DNA of 42,406 nt from a bacterium. Lineage in GTDB: Bacteria > Patescibacteriota > Microgenomatia > UBA8517. A program made the translations under genes and the position numbers. The notes beneath the pieces are model-generated. The model did not search any database, was not told the origin of the DNA, and saw nothing but the letters and a program-made list of their open reading frames with translations. The stretch lies in the NCBI GenBank assembly GCA_021790215.1, contig JAJYIG010000003.1, positions 1 to 42,406 on the forward strand, in the 5' to 3' direction. Below, piece by piece: positions 9,099 through 18,554 of this stretch. How positions within the stretch are numbered: position 1 is the first letter of the stretch; every line of letters starts with the position of its first letter.

Positions 9099-9322
9099 GT
9101 AAAATTAGAGAGGCGAAATTCAAAATAGACGGTATGCACTGTGTAAGTTGCGCCATGAATATTGATTTTGATTTGGAAGATTTGGACGGAATTCACAGCG
9201 CAAAAACCAGTTATGCTAAATGCGAGTGTCAAGTTAAATATGACGAGGAAAAAATAAACCATAACGATGTGATATCACAAATTAATAAAACAGGATATAA
9301 AGTTAAGGAGGTGAGTATCTGA
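9095..9322 (+). CDS. HMA-domain copper chaperone (CopZ-like)
   Basis: KIDGMHCVSCAMNID metal-binding loop; ATGA overlap with upstream gene. Confidence 0.8.
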   Translation: MSKIREAKFKIDGMHCVSCAMNIDFDLEDLDGIHSAKTSYAKCECQVKYDEEKINHNDVISQINKTGYKVKEVSI

Positions 9323-9323
9323 G

Positions 9324-9515
9324 ATGATGAATTTTGGGTATTATGGAGGAGATTGGAATAATGTACCTAACTATATGCAACAAATGATGCAGAACTATTA
9401 TGGAGGGATAGCTCCTTTTGGAGGACTTCTGGGTTTTTTACAAGTTGTAATTTGCCTATTATTAATAGTTTTGCTGGTCGTGTTAATTAGATATTTTTGG
9501 TTGAAGGCCAAATAA
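9324..9515 (+). CDS. Small membrane protein, last gene of copper locus
   Basis: 63 aa, one TM, Met/Tyr/Gly-rich N-terminus. Confidence 0.55.
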   Translation: MMNFGYYGGDWNNVPNYMQQMMQNYYGGIAPFGGLLGFLQVVICLLLIVLLVVLIRYFWLKAK

Positions 9516-9524
9516 AAAAAACAC

Positions 9525-10829
9525 CTAATGTGCTCTAAGTGAAGTTATGTTCCCATTCTGGACGAATAGAGGAAAGTTAAAAAGATTAAATAGCTCCCGT
9601 TTTTCTTCTATATTTTTATTTGTTATTACATATCTCGCATAATCTCGTATATCCCAAATTCTTGAGTTTGGATTAATATCTTGTTGGAGAAAAATTGCCT
9701 CTCTCATTCTTTTGAATTCGTTTAGACCCTCTTGAATTTTATCTGTTAAGACTAACTCATGAGAATGGGCAATATACATAAAATTGATAAGTTTCAGCAA
9801 GCTTCTTTCTAATTCTTCTTCAGAAATGTACGGTTCCTTACAAGTGTGATCAATTTGCCTCGAGCAGTGATAGTAAATATGATATCTAGGCTCCTTATTT
9901 AATCTTTCTCTATATCTATCTTCTCCAACAATACTTGCTTTACAATTCGCACATTTGAGCAATCCCCTATATGTAAAGGTCTTTGATCCCCATTTAGATT
10001 TTTTGGGAACTACTAATTTTTTCTGAACTTTATCGAATATTTCTTTTGTGATCAAAGGCGGGTAGGATCCTTTGTACCAATTTCCGCTTTTTAACGGAAA
10101 TTCAAACTCTCCGTAATAAAACGGGTTTCTTAACATTAAATATATCTGACTAAGGCTAACCGGAATACCTGATTTGTTAGAAAATTTTATTTCGTCTAAC
10201 CATTTTTTGATCTTTCTACCACTTGCATTTTCTTCAATAACTTTTGTGAACATTTGGGTAATAATTGGGCTTCTTTCCGGATCAAGTATTACGTCTTTTA
10301 TGCCATTAAAACTTCTATTCATATATCCAATTGGGCTAGGCCCCGGTCGCCATCCCATCTCGCATTTTGCCCTGATTCCTCGTTTTACATTTATTCCTTT
10401 TTGGTCATTCTCGAGTTTTGCCTGGGAGCAAAGAATCATTAAAAGAAACTTCTCATTGGGATTATTTGAAAACATTTGTGAGAAAGTTCTAATTTGTAAA
10501 AGCTTTCCCTGATCCATTAAGTCGACTAAATTTCCCAAATCGCCAGCGTTACGTGACAATCTATCTGGTGCCCATGTAAGAATTCCGTTAAATCTTTTTT
10601 CTCGGATGTCGCTAAGGAGTTTCATGAACATCGGGCGTTGTCCTGAATCTTTTGCCGAGTGGCTTTCCTGTAGAATTTCAGTTACCTTCAAACCTTCTTT
10701 AATCGCAAGAGCCTGCATCTCCTTTAATTGGCTATCAATACTCATTACTTGCCGTTCGTCACTTTCTGATGACTTTCTTGCATACAAACAATAGTTTATA
10801 GGTTGTTCTAAGGGTAGGGTTGTTTCCAT
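9525..10829 (-). CDS. Large serine recombinase (resolvase N-domain, recombinase and Zn beta-ribbon domains)
   Basis: YARKSSESDERQVMSIDSQ..; GILTWAPDRLSRN; CANCKASIVG...YHCSRQIDHTC Zn ribbon. Confidence 0.92.
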   Translation of the reverse strand: METTLPLEQPINYCLYARKSSESDERQVMSIDSQLKEMQALAIKEGLKVTEILQESHSAKDSGQRPMFMKLLSDIREKRFNGILTWAPDRLSRNAGDLGNLVDLMDQGKLLQIRTFSQMFSNNPNEKFLLMILCSQAKLENDQKGINVKRGIRAKCEMGWRPGPSPIGYMNRSFNGIKDVILDPERSPIITQMFTKVIEENASGRKIKKWLDEIKFSNKSGIPVSLSQIYLMLRNPFYYGEFEFPLKSGNWYKGSYPPLITKEIFDKVQKKLVVPKKSKWGSKTFTYRGLLKCANCKASIVGEDRYRERLNKEPRYHIYYHCSRQIDHTCKEPYISEEELERSLLKLINFMYIAHSHELVLTDKIQEGLNEFKRMREAIFLQQDINPNSRIWDIRDYARYVITNKNIEEKRELFNLFNFPLFVQNGNITSLRAH

Positions 10830-10842
10830 CAGGATGGAGAGT
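10804..10842 (+). repeat. 39-bp direct repeat copy 1 (overlaps recombinase start codon)
   Basis: tgttctaagggtagggttgtttccatcaggatggagagt, identical to 14355-14393. Confidence 0.95.
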
Positions 10843-10875
10843 ACCGCAAAAATTGTAAAAGTCTAGAGGTATAGC

Positions 10876-13512
10876 CTAAGTATTAGTTCTTTTCAGTAGT
10901 CGGGCAGAGTTTAGAAAAACAGCGACATCAGGGAATGATTGGGCGGCAGCTGCAAATACTGGAGGTAAAAATCCGATTGAGGCTAATCCCATTCCTACAA
11001 TATCAAAACCTATTCCTAAGGCGATATTTTGTTTAATCGTGCTAAAGGTTTTCTTGGCAATAGCAATTGCTTCCGGGAGTTGATTCCAATCATCTCCCAT
11101 CAGCACCACATCGGCGGCTTCTAGGGCAATATCAGTACCGGCTGCACCCATACCGATGCCCACATCGGCCTGTGAAAGTGAAGGTGCGTCATTTACTCCG
11201 TCACCCACCATTGCTACTTTGTACCCTCGTTCTTGTAAATCTTTTACCACCTGAATTTTGTCTTCAGGTAATAATTCCGCCTGACAATCAATGCCTAAAG
11301 CAGATGCCACTGTTTGAGCAGAGTGTTTATTATCTCCGGTCAGCATGATGATCTTTTTAAACCCGAGTTTCTTTAGTGTTTCTATCGCCGGTTTCACTTC
11401 GTTACGGATAATATCAGTGATTGCCAACAAACCCAAAACACCCTCTTTTCTATTGGCTAAGATCAAGACGGTTTTTCCTTGTTTCTCAGATGCTTCAATC
11501 AGGTCTTTTGTTTTAAAGTTGATGGTAATACCCTGTTCATGGAGCAATTTTTGATTACCCAAATAATGGGTTTGCTTTTTAATACTGGCGATCACCCCTT
11601 TACCGGCAAGAGTCGAAAACTTGTCCGGTTCGGATAGATGTACAGCCAACTCAGCCGCCTTATCAAGCACGGATTTAGCCAAAACATGCTCTGAATACCG
11701 TTCCACTGATGCAGCAATCGAAAGGATGTCATCGCTTGTCAAATTAGAAACAGAAATAATATCGGTTACCTGCGGTCTGCCAAAGGTTAAGGTGCCGGTC
11801 TTGTCCACCAATAGCACATTTACTTTAGCTAACAGTTCCAGATAACGACCACCTTTAATGAGAATCCCTTGCTTGGCCGCTCTACCTGTTGCCGCTACCA
11901 CAGCCATAGGAGTCGATAAGGCCACGGCACAGGGACAAGCTACTACCAGTACGGCAATTGTTGCAGATAAGTTTCTGGTGAATAAATATGTCGCGGTGGC
12001 AACTAGGATTACCAAAGGCAAGTAATAACCGCTAAACCGGTCAGCAAACTTTTGAATAGGTGCCTTATTTGTTTCAGCCTCTTCAACCAGATGAATAATT
12101 TTACCCAAAGTAGTATCGGCTCCTACCCGGTTTACCTTGATCTCCAAATGACCTGATTGATTCATTGTGGAAGCAAAAACCTGACTTCCCAGTTCAATCC
12201 GAACAGGTGTAGATTCGCCGGTAATTGTCGCCTGGTCCACCGCACTGACCCCTCGGGAGACAATACCGTCAACAGGAATTCTCTCACCGGGTTTAACCAC
12301 TATCGTGTCTCCAACGATAATATCTGTAATATTGACTTCAACTTCCTTACCTCCTTTTTTAATCCACGCCGTGGTGGGAGCCAATTTAATAAGTTCATTG
12401 ATTGCTTGGCGGGAACGGTCAACAGTAAAACTTTCCAAAAAATGAGCAATGCGCACAAAAAATACAATTAATAATGCGGCAGATAGCTCATGTGAGACGG
12501 AAGCCGCGGTTATACCCACAGTCATGATCAAATCGGTATTGACCTCCTTGTGTAGTAGGTTTTGCAGGGCACTTTTAAAAATCGGATAGCCTCCAACTAA
12601 AACAGCACCAATCAAAAGCCAGTTCGGAATGGGAACAAGTACAGCCTCAAGAATACCAAGTCGTTCAAAGACAATTTCGACTAACAAAAGAACGGCTAAA
12701 AAACCAACAAAAGCAAAAGTAATGATGCCGTCAATCTTGATTCCCTGGGTTTTTGCATCGTTTACCACCTTAAGCCCTGAGCGTTGAATCAACTGTTTAA
12801 TATCAGCCAGCGAAATTATATTTTCGTCATAAGTCAGAGATACTTTTTCAGCAGTAAAAAGAAAGTTATAAGTACTGATACCCGTCTGTGTTTTAAGCAC
12901 TTTCTCCAAAGGAAGAGCGCATTCAGGGCAATCTAATCCTTTCACTTTTAGACTTATCTCTTTTATCGCTTGAGTCTTTGCCGTTGAGTCGATAGTTAGC
13001 CCTGCAACATTTTCAGTCGATTGACGGCTACACTGTCCTTCAGCACACGTATTACAGTTATTATCTTTTCTAATTCGATAAAAACCATATATAACAGAAA
13101 GCAAGGTTAAACCGGCAATAATTGGTTTGGTAACACCCAAAAACGAGACTCCAAATATCCCGGCATAGATAGCCAGCATGGGTGATCCGCAGCAGCCAAT
13201 TAAAAAACAGCCGGCAATCGATAAAATGGAAACCAAGGACAGTCCACCAAAAACGCCTTTCAGATTGCCAGGAGAGGAACGGCGACGGTCTAGATAATTA
13301 ATAAAGGTAAATGTCATAAATGCCGTAGCCAAAGCATAGGAAAAGCCAAGGAAATAGTCCCTTTGATCAAAATATCCTTGAATAATTAGTGGAATCTGGC
13401 TGTTATCGACCACCCAGGGAGAAAAAAGTGTTTTGCTTAATATTCGAAAGCCAAAGTGGAGAACAAAAACGGCTATAAATACGACAAATGGGAGGTAATG
13501 TCTAAATTTCAT
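10876..13512 (-). CDS. P1B-type heavy-metal ATPase with N-terminal MerT-like membrane domain and HMA domain
   Basis: GCFLIGCCGSPMLAIYAG..NNCNTCAEGQC, then VKGLDCPECALPLEKVL, then ATPase core VACPCAVALSTPMAV, DKTGTLTFG, GDGVNDAPSLSQADVGIGMG. Confidence 0.88.
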   Translation of the reverse strand: MKFRHYLPFVVFIAVFVLHFGFRILSKTLFSPWVVDNSQIPLIIQGYFDQRDYFLGFSYALATAFMTFTFINYLDRRRSSPGNLKGVFGGLSLVSILSIAGCFLIGCCGSPMLAIYAGIFGVSFLGVTKPIIAGLTLLSVIYGFYRIRKDNNCNTCAEGQCSRQSTENVAGLTIDSTAKTQAIKEISLKVKGLDCPECALPLEKVLKTQTGISTYNFLFTAEKVSLTYDENIISLADIKQLIQRSGLKVVNDAKTQGIKIDGIITFAFVGFLAVLLLVEIVFERLGILEAVLVPIPNWLLIGAVLVGGYPIFKSALQNLLHKEVNTDLIMTVGITAASVSHELSAALLIVFFVRIAHFLESFTVDRSRQAINELIKLAPTTAWIKKGGKEVEVNITDIIVGDTIVVKPGERIPVDGIVSRGVSAVDQATITGESTPVRIELGSQVFASTMNQSGHLEIKVNRVGADTTLGKIIHLVEEAETNKAPIQKFADRFSGYYLPLVILVATATYLFTRNLSATIAVLVVACPCAVALSTPMAVVAATGRAAKQGILIKGGRYLELLAKVNVLLVDKTGTLTFGRPQVTDIISVSNLTSDDILSIAASVERYSEHVLAKSVLDKAAELAVHLSEPDKFSTLAGKGVIASIKKQTHYLGNQKLLHEQGITINFKTKDLIEASEKQGKTVLILANRKEGVLGLLAITDIIRNEVKPAIETLKKLGFKKIIMLTGDNKHSAQTVASALGIDCQAELLPEDKIQVVKDLQERGYKVAMVGDGVNDAPSLSQADVGIGMGAAGTDIALEAADVVLMGDDWNQLPEAIAIAKKTFSTIKQNIALGIGFDIVGMGLASIGFLPPVFAAAAQSFPDVAVFLNSARLLKRTNT

Positions 13513-13931
13513 TGGGGTTTGAGCTGTGAGGCCTTAATTATTAACTTACCCGAGCCGTCACGGAACACTGTGCCTGAAACTTGGACAAAATCTTTAACAT
13601 TGGGTAGGGTTCCTGAGTAACTTACCGGAATCTGATTGATGGCGCAAGTGACTACCCCGCAATTGGCAAATTCCTTGTTATCAATAATCACCAGTGTTTG
13701 GCTTTCCGGATAAACAAAGGAAACTACCCCTCTAAGATTTATTGATTTATCAAGGTATTGGTTGACATTGTCTGCCATAGTATTAACGTCTAGGACGGTT
13801 CCTGAATTTATTTGGCTAAGGTTGTTCGTACTATTTGTTGCTTTGATCAGCGTTTCGTATTTGACGATTAAGCCAACTCCAATAAGCAGCATTATTATTA
13901 AAACGATAGATAAATATTTTGTTGATTTCAT
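13509..13931 (-). CDS. Membrane-anchored OB-fold-like protein
   Basis: N-terminal TM; KSINLRGVVSFVYPESQTLVIIDNKEFANCG..VQVSGTVFRDGSGKLIIKA; internal Met start chosen, track ORF extends to 13952. Confidence 0.55.
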   Translation of the reverse strand: MKSTKYLSIVLIIMLLIGVGLIVKYETLIKATNSTNNLSQINSGTVLDVNTMADNVNQYLDKSINLRGVVSFVYPESQTLVIIDNKEFANCGVVTCAINQIPVSYSGTLPNVKDFVQVSGTVFRDGSGKLIIKASQLKPQ

Positions 13932-13936
13932 AATTT

Positions 13937-14266
13937 TTAGTATCTGGTACACTCAAAAATATTATTGGCGGTCAACTTCAAGATACTTTGCCCGAGTTTT
14001 ATCAGTTCGGCGATTTTTTCATCCACCAAACAATAAAAAACCTGTCTGCCGTCTTGTCTGCTTTGAACTAAGCCGCACTCCTTAAGACAACTTAGGTGGG
14101 CTGAAACATTTGGTTGTGACAAACCCGTAACTTCAACTACCTCATTCACTGACTTTTCTTTGTCGATTAAGGATTTAAGAATTGCCAAACGGGAACTGTC
14201 GGCAAAACCGTTAAAAAGACGGGCTTCTAGTTGGATAGTGTTTTGATTGGTGATATTACGACTCAT
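13937..14266 (-). CDS. ArsR-family metalloregulator
   Basis: ADSSRLAILKSLI...VTGLSQPNVSAHLSCLKECGLVQSRQDGRQVFYCL winged helix. Confidence 0.88.
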   Translation of the reverse strand: MSRNITNQNTIQLEARLFNGFADSSRLAILKSLIDKEKSVNEVVEVTGLSQPNVSAHLSCLKECGLVQSRQDGRQVFYCLVDEKIAELIKLGQSILKLTANNIFECTRY

Positions 14267-14290
14267 ATATATAATCGTGTAATTATATAT
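14267..14290. promoter_or_regulatory. Putative ArsR operator
   Basis: Perfect inverted repeat ATATATAAT-cgtgta-ATTATATAT abutting the ArsR start codon. Confidence 0.65.
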
Positions 14291-14354
14291 CAATATATTA
14301 ATATTTTTTCAGATTGTCAATAACACTACATTTTATAAGTATTATGTTATGGGC

Positions 14355-14393
14355 TGTTCTAAGGGTAGGGTTGTTTCCATCAGGATGGAGAGT
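14355..14393 (+). repeat. 39-bp direct repeat copy 2 (truncated recombinase 5' end)
   Basis: Identical to 10804-10842; on - strand reads METTLPLEQPIT*. Confidence 0.95.
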
Positions 14394-14441
14394 GCCGTAA
14401 GGATAGATGAAGTCTAGTCACAAGAACAAAACTTATCATAG

Positions 14442-15950
14442 TTACCAGTTATCATCACTGTTGAAAGACAGTGAACGACTAATGCTTTCGTACGGGCCGA
14501 TACAAGGTACGAAATATACGTCAATACCCGGGGTGCTGGCCACTTCTAAGATTTTTAATAGAAGAAGTGAAAAAGCATCTGCCAAATCATCATGCCTTTC
14601 GATTCCGAATCCTGTTAACTGATTTATTAATTCTTCAGCGCCGTATCTTGGAAACCAAACTTTTCCTTGTTGAATTATATGAGTAACTAAAGCGAGTCTG
14701 GTTCTTTTGTCCTGGCCATGAATTTGGACTCCCTCGACGAGAATACTTTTGCTACTCAGATAATCAATGAAGGCTTTTTGATAACCGACCTCTTCGATAA
14801 ATAACTTCGTTTGTTCCCCATTTACTACAGTTTTTGAAAGTGAAATAGCAACATCAACCGTTGTCGGAAAATCCATCCTTTTATTTATAGGGTTTGGTAG
14901 GATATACACACCCAACTTTTCTCCCCGACCAAACATATATGCAGAAACCATTGCGGTGTAATCTGCCGATTCTCTTTCAGAGATAGCAAGATCAATTCCT
15001 ACTGCTGCAAATTCAAAATCATCTGCATCTGGGGAAGGGAGATTATCATAAAATTTAATCCACTCACGTTTAACAAGTCTATCCTCGTCTGAAATAATTT
15101 TGAGTAAATATTCACGATAGAAAGCTGACTCCTGCAAAAATGTTTTCTTTAGTTTTTCGACATCTTCCATGGTGGGGTATTTGGCGGGCCACAAAATATT
15201 TTTACCGTCATCAATAAGGGGATATTCAAAAAATTCTCCCGATAATCTTCCCTCATAGATAGATTTTTTAAATCTCATAATTAAACTGTCCTCGTGAAGA
15301 AGATTTCCGATTACCAAGGTCTTTGTATTTTTATCTCCTACTGGAACAATTTCGGCGTTAAACCATGTATTGGTTCGGTCCCGTCCCTCTTTGGTTTTAA
15401 CGCTGTTTATATCTTCAATATCATCACAAATGATTAGATCGGGTCTATATTGTTCATGCCTTATCCCGCGGATACTTTGTTCGGTAGAAACAGCCGCAAT
15501 CCTTGCTCCGAACTTTGGGATTACAATTGAGTTGGATCCCCACTCGTCTTCCGGTGATTCAAATGGCCCGATATCGGCCTTAAGTAAGTCGTTACTTTCC
15601 AGTTCCCGCTTTATATTTTCCAAGTGCAGTTTTGCCTGCGCTTGGGTTTGGCTGACAATTAATACAAACTTTTTTTGCTGAATTCCTACGATTGACCAAA
15701 TCACATAGGAAAGAGTGACCAGAGTTGACTTTGCCGATCCGCGAAACGCCACAAGAACGGCGAACTCAACATTTTCTTCAGTCAATTTAAATATCTCATG
15801 ATGGAATGGTGCAAACTCACAGTTTATGTAGTGGGGTAGATAAAGTGAGAAAAACCAATAATGGCTTTTCCTGGCAAGAGCACGCCTGATTTTTCTGTCT
15901 CTCCTGATCTTATTCAACTCTTCCTGACCGAGTTGTGGAAAATAAGTCAT
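14442..15950 (-). CDS. Phage terminase large subunit
   Basis: VLVAFRGSAKSTLV (Walker A), LIICDDIED (Walker B), AVGIDLAISERESADYTAMV nuclease-like motif. Confidence 0.87.
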   Translation of the reverse strand: MTYFPQLGQEELNKIRRDRKIRRALARKSHYWFFSLYLPHYINCEFAPFHHEIFKLTEENVEFAVLVAFRGSAKSTLVTLSYVIWSIVGIQQKKFVLIVSQTQAQAKLHLENIKRELESNDLLKADIGPFESPEDEWGSNSIVIPKFGARIAAVSTEQSIRGIRHEQYRPDLIICDDIEDINSVKTKEGRDRTNTWFNAEIVPVGDKNTKTLVIGNLLHEDSLIMRFKKSIYEGRLSGEFFEYPLIDDGKNILWPAKYPTMEDVEKLKKTFLQESAFYREYLLKIISDEDRLVKREWIKFYDNLPSPDADDFEFAAVGIDLAISERESADYTAMVSAYMFGRGEKLGVYILPNPINKRMDFPTTVDVAISLSKTVVNGEQTKLFIEEVGYQKAFIDYLSSKSILVEGVQIHGQDKRTRLALVTHIIQQGKVWFPRYGAEELINQLTGFGIERHDDLADAFSLLLLKILEVASTPGIDVYFVPCIGPYESISRSLSFNSDDNW

Positions 15951-16369
15951 TTTTGCCCCTCCTTTTCTACTGCCGGAATTAGTGAAGCCAGCTGTAAGGC
16001 TTTTGTCACCAACGCTTCCTGTTCAGGGGTTAATGTTTCGTTTTGATTCTTTAAATTCGCTGTAACTTCAACCTTGGTTGCATAAGCTTGATGGTGGTGC
16101 TTTAACCAGAAAATAATAGCTGTCATGTTTTGATCCTTTATGGCCGTCAGGAGCTGGCTCTCCGCCATATCATTCACTAGAGCAGACCCTGCTTCCAGGG
16201 CCAACTCCGCTTCTTTTGCAAACTTTTCGTCATTTATTTTCCATCTGTAATATGTAGCCCTGGCTATCCCGATTTTTCTGCATGCAACCTCAACTACGGG
16301 AGTCTCCTTTAATTTTTCCAGTAAATCTTTCTTCTGAATTGATTGTCTTTTGATAATTGTATTTGTCAT
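15947..16369 (-). CDS. Terminase small subunit-like HTH protein
   Basis: VEVACRKIGIARATYYRWKINDEKFA HTH; ATGA overlaps with both neighbours. Confidence 0.65.
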   Translation of the reverse strand: MTNTIIKRQSIQKKDLLEKLKETPVVEVACRKIGIARATYYRWKINDEKFAKEAELALEAGSALVNDMAESQLLTAIKDQNMTAIIFWLKHHHQAYATKVEVTANLKNQNETLTPEQEALVTKALQLASLIPAVEKEGQK

Positions 16370-17715
16370 TGCATTTTTACGGCTTTTAGCCCGGTCAGGT
16401 TCTCCCATCTTTTTTTAATGACCTCAGCGTAAACCGGCGACTTTTCCATCACATAACATCTTCTATGCATCTTTTCGGCCGCAATTAGGGTACTACCGGA
16501 ACCGCCAAAAGGTTCAATTATTAAATCATTCCTTTTAGTTAGAACTTTTATATAGGGGATAAGTATTTCAATCGGTTTAGTTCCAAAAATTATTCCCTGT
16601 CCAGAACTTTTTTCATCTGATGCCTTATATTCAATAAAATCAGTCGGACAGTATTTCTTCCCTTTCTCATAACTTTCCCATGTTGGTTTACCGGATGTAG
16701 CGTAAAGTGCGGTCTCATATTCCTCTTGAAGTAGGGGTTCACCCTCAGGATCTTTATTCAGATTTATATTTCCTGAGGTTCCCAGCATAGCGAAATCGTA
16801 TTTATTAAAAAACTTATATTTTGCCGCAAATCCCTGCATTCTGTTTGGTAGATGCCAGATAATCGTGTTTCGATATTTCCAATGTTTTTCTAACTCATTC
16901 CAAATAGTTCTTAAGTTCTTCGGATTTTCATAAACAATAATTGAAAAATTCGGTTTTTGGATTTTGGAAACGTTTTCCATCCATTTTTCCGTAAAATCAG
17001 GTGGTAGAACATCGGTCTCCAAATATCTTCGATCCCTTTTGGCCCCGAATCCTGTAATGGCTCCGTTATATTTTTTCTTTCCATGTAGGTAATCCAAGAT
17101 GTAGGGTGGATCGGTGAAACACATGTCTGCTTTTTCATTACCCACTAGTTTCAACACATCAGCTTCAACTGTGGAGTCACCGCACATCAATCTCGAATCC
17201 CCAAGCAAATAGATATCACCTTTTTGAAAATCGATCTTGTTTATATCCAGTTTTTTGAGCTCCTTTTCCAAATCAAATTGTTCAGGTGTTGAATCGATTT
17301 CAAATATTTCGTCAAGGTCTTCTGAAGAAAATCCGACCACCGAAAGAAAGTCTTCGTCAAATTTGGCAAGAAGTTCCCAATCCCACTCTCCGACATTTTT
17401 ATTGAGCCTCAAATTTAACTCCTTTTCCTTCTCAATATCCGGAATGTTTACATAAACTACGGGTATTTCTTTAAATCCCAGGTCTTTAGTAACTTTTAAT
17501 CTAAAATGCCCACCAATAACAACATTCAACCTATTCGGGGCTTTGTTTACTATTATCGGATCCACCAATCCGAATTTTTTGATGCTTGAGGATAATCCGT
17601 TAATTGCCTCAGTTGACCACTTTCTGGGATTATATTCAGCAAATTTAAGCTCTTGTATGTCAACATCTACGATTTTCAGCTTGTCAGATACTGTTTCCAT
17701 AAGCATCTGAAGCAT
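16366..17715 (-). CDS. ParB-like nuclease domain fused to DNA (N4/N6) methyltransferase
   Basis: ELKFAEYNPRKW..IGGHFRLKV ParB; FTDPPYILDY and EPFGGSGSTLIAAEKMHRRCYVME methylase motifs. Confidence 0.88.
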   Translation of the reverse strand: MLQMLMETVSDKLKIVDVDIQELKFAEYNPRKWSTEAINGLSSSIKKFGLVDPIIVNKAPNRLNVVIGGHFRLKVTKDLGFKEIPVVYVNIPDIEKEKELNLRLNKNVGEWDWELLAKFDEDFLSVVGFSSEDLDEIFEIDSTPEQFDLEKELKKLDINKIDFQKGDIYLLGDSRLMCGDSTVEADVLKLVGNEKADMCFTDPPYILDYLHGKKKYNGAITGFGAKRDRRYLETDVLPPDFTEKWMENVSKIQKPNFSIIVYENPKNLRTIWNELEKHWKYRNTIIWHLPNRMQGFAAKYKFFNKYDFAMLGTSGNINLNKDPEGEPLLQEEYETALYATSGKPTWESYEKGKKYCPTDFIEYKASDEKSSGQGIIFGTKPIEILIPYIKVLTKRNDLIIEPFGGSGSTLIAAEKMHRRCYVMEKSPVYAEVIKKRWENLTGLKAVKMQ

Positions 17716-17758
17716 AAAACACCGAAAATCTTATTAAAACGGGAACGGACGGGGAAAA

Positions 17759-18340
17759 TTAATTCGGAAGCTTTGAAATTCCTAACAATCTGTAGCCTTT
17801 TTGCTTCTCTCTGTATAAATCAATCTGTAATCCCGAGTCTCTCAGGGCATCTTTAAGATCCCTTCGTACATATCCTATTCCTTTCATCGGGTTCATAAGA
17901 TCAAGTTCTCTAATCGCTTCAGCATCAGACACATAATTCTCACCATCCGTTAAAAGTAGCTTCAAAAGCTTTCCGTGCTTGGAATTGGTTGTAACAGTAT
18001 CAACCGGCTGGCTCTTAAAAAAGAATCTGCCCTCAACCGATACTGAGAGATCGGTAATACCGCCAATACTGATAACTTCCGCCTCCTGCACGTATGTATC
18101 GGGTTCAAAATTTATTGCAAGCGGATTTATTGCAAGTATTAGACTTTTGGCCAAGCTTATTTGCATTTCCCTCAAACTTTTTGCAAACTCTGCAAATGAC
18201 GGGGTGAGTGCGCTTCGGATTGCCTCGGCACATTGCCTGGCTACCGCATTCTGCATCTCCATCAATTGATTACTAAGCCCCAGTGAAAAATTCATCATCG
18301 GATTTGGATATGCCGCAAGCGTGTTTGACTCTGATTTCAT
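17759..18340 (-). CDS. Putative regulator with C-terminal winged-helix domain
   Basis: HGKLLKLLLTDGENYVSDAEAIRELDLMNPMKGIGYVRRDLKDALRDSGLQIDLYREKQKGYRL resembles OmpR-type wHTH. Confidence 0.5.
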   Translation of the reverse strand: MKSESNTLAAYPNPMMNFSLGLSNQLMEMQNAVARQCAEAIRSALTPSFAEFAKSLREMQISLAKSLILAINPLAINFEPDTYVQEAEVISIGGITDLSVSVEGRFFFKSQPVDTVTTNSKHGKLLKLLLTDGENYVSDAEAIRELDLMNPMKGIGYVRRDLKDALRDSGLQIDLYREKQKGYRLLGISKLPN

Positions 18341-18554
18341 ACTTATATTCTATCAGGCCACGCAAGATAGAATTTCTAATATCACACACTATATGATGCG
18401 AGGCTAAAAGTGCTAAAATTGGCCAGAATGGCAAAAGATTATTCTACTTGGTTACCAAGTTTATCTAATTCTCTAAAGAAAACGAAGAATTTTTCAAAAA
18501 ATATGCCAAAAAACCTTTAATGAAAATTAAATTCGTTAATCCGAGTACTACAAA

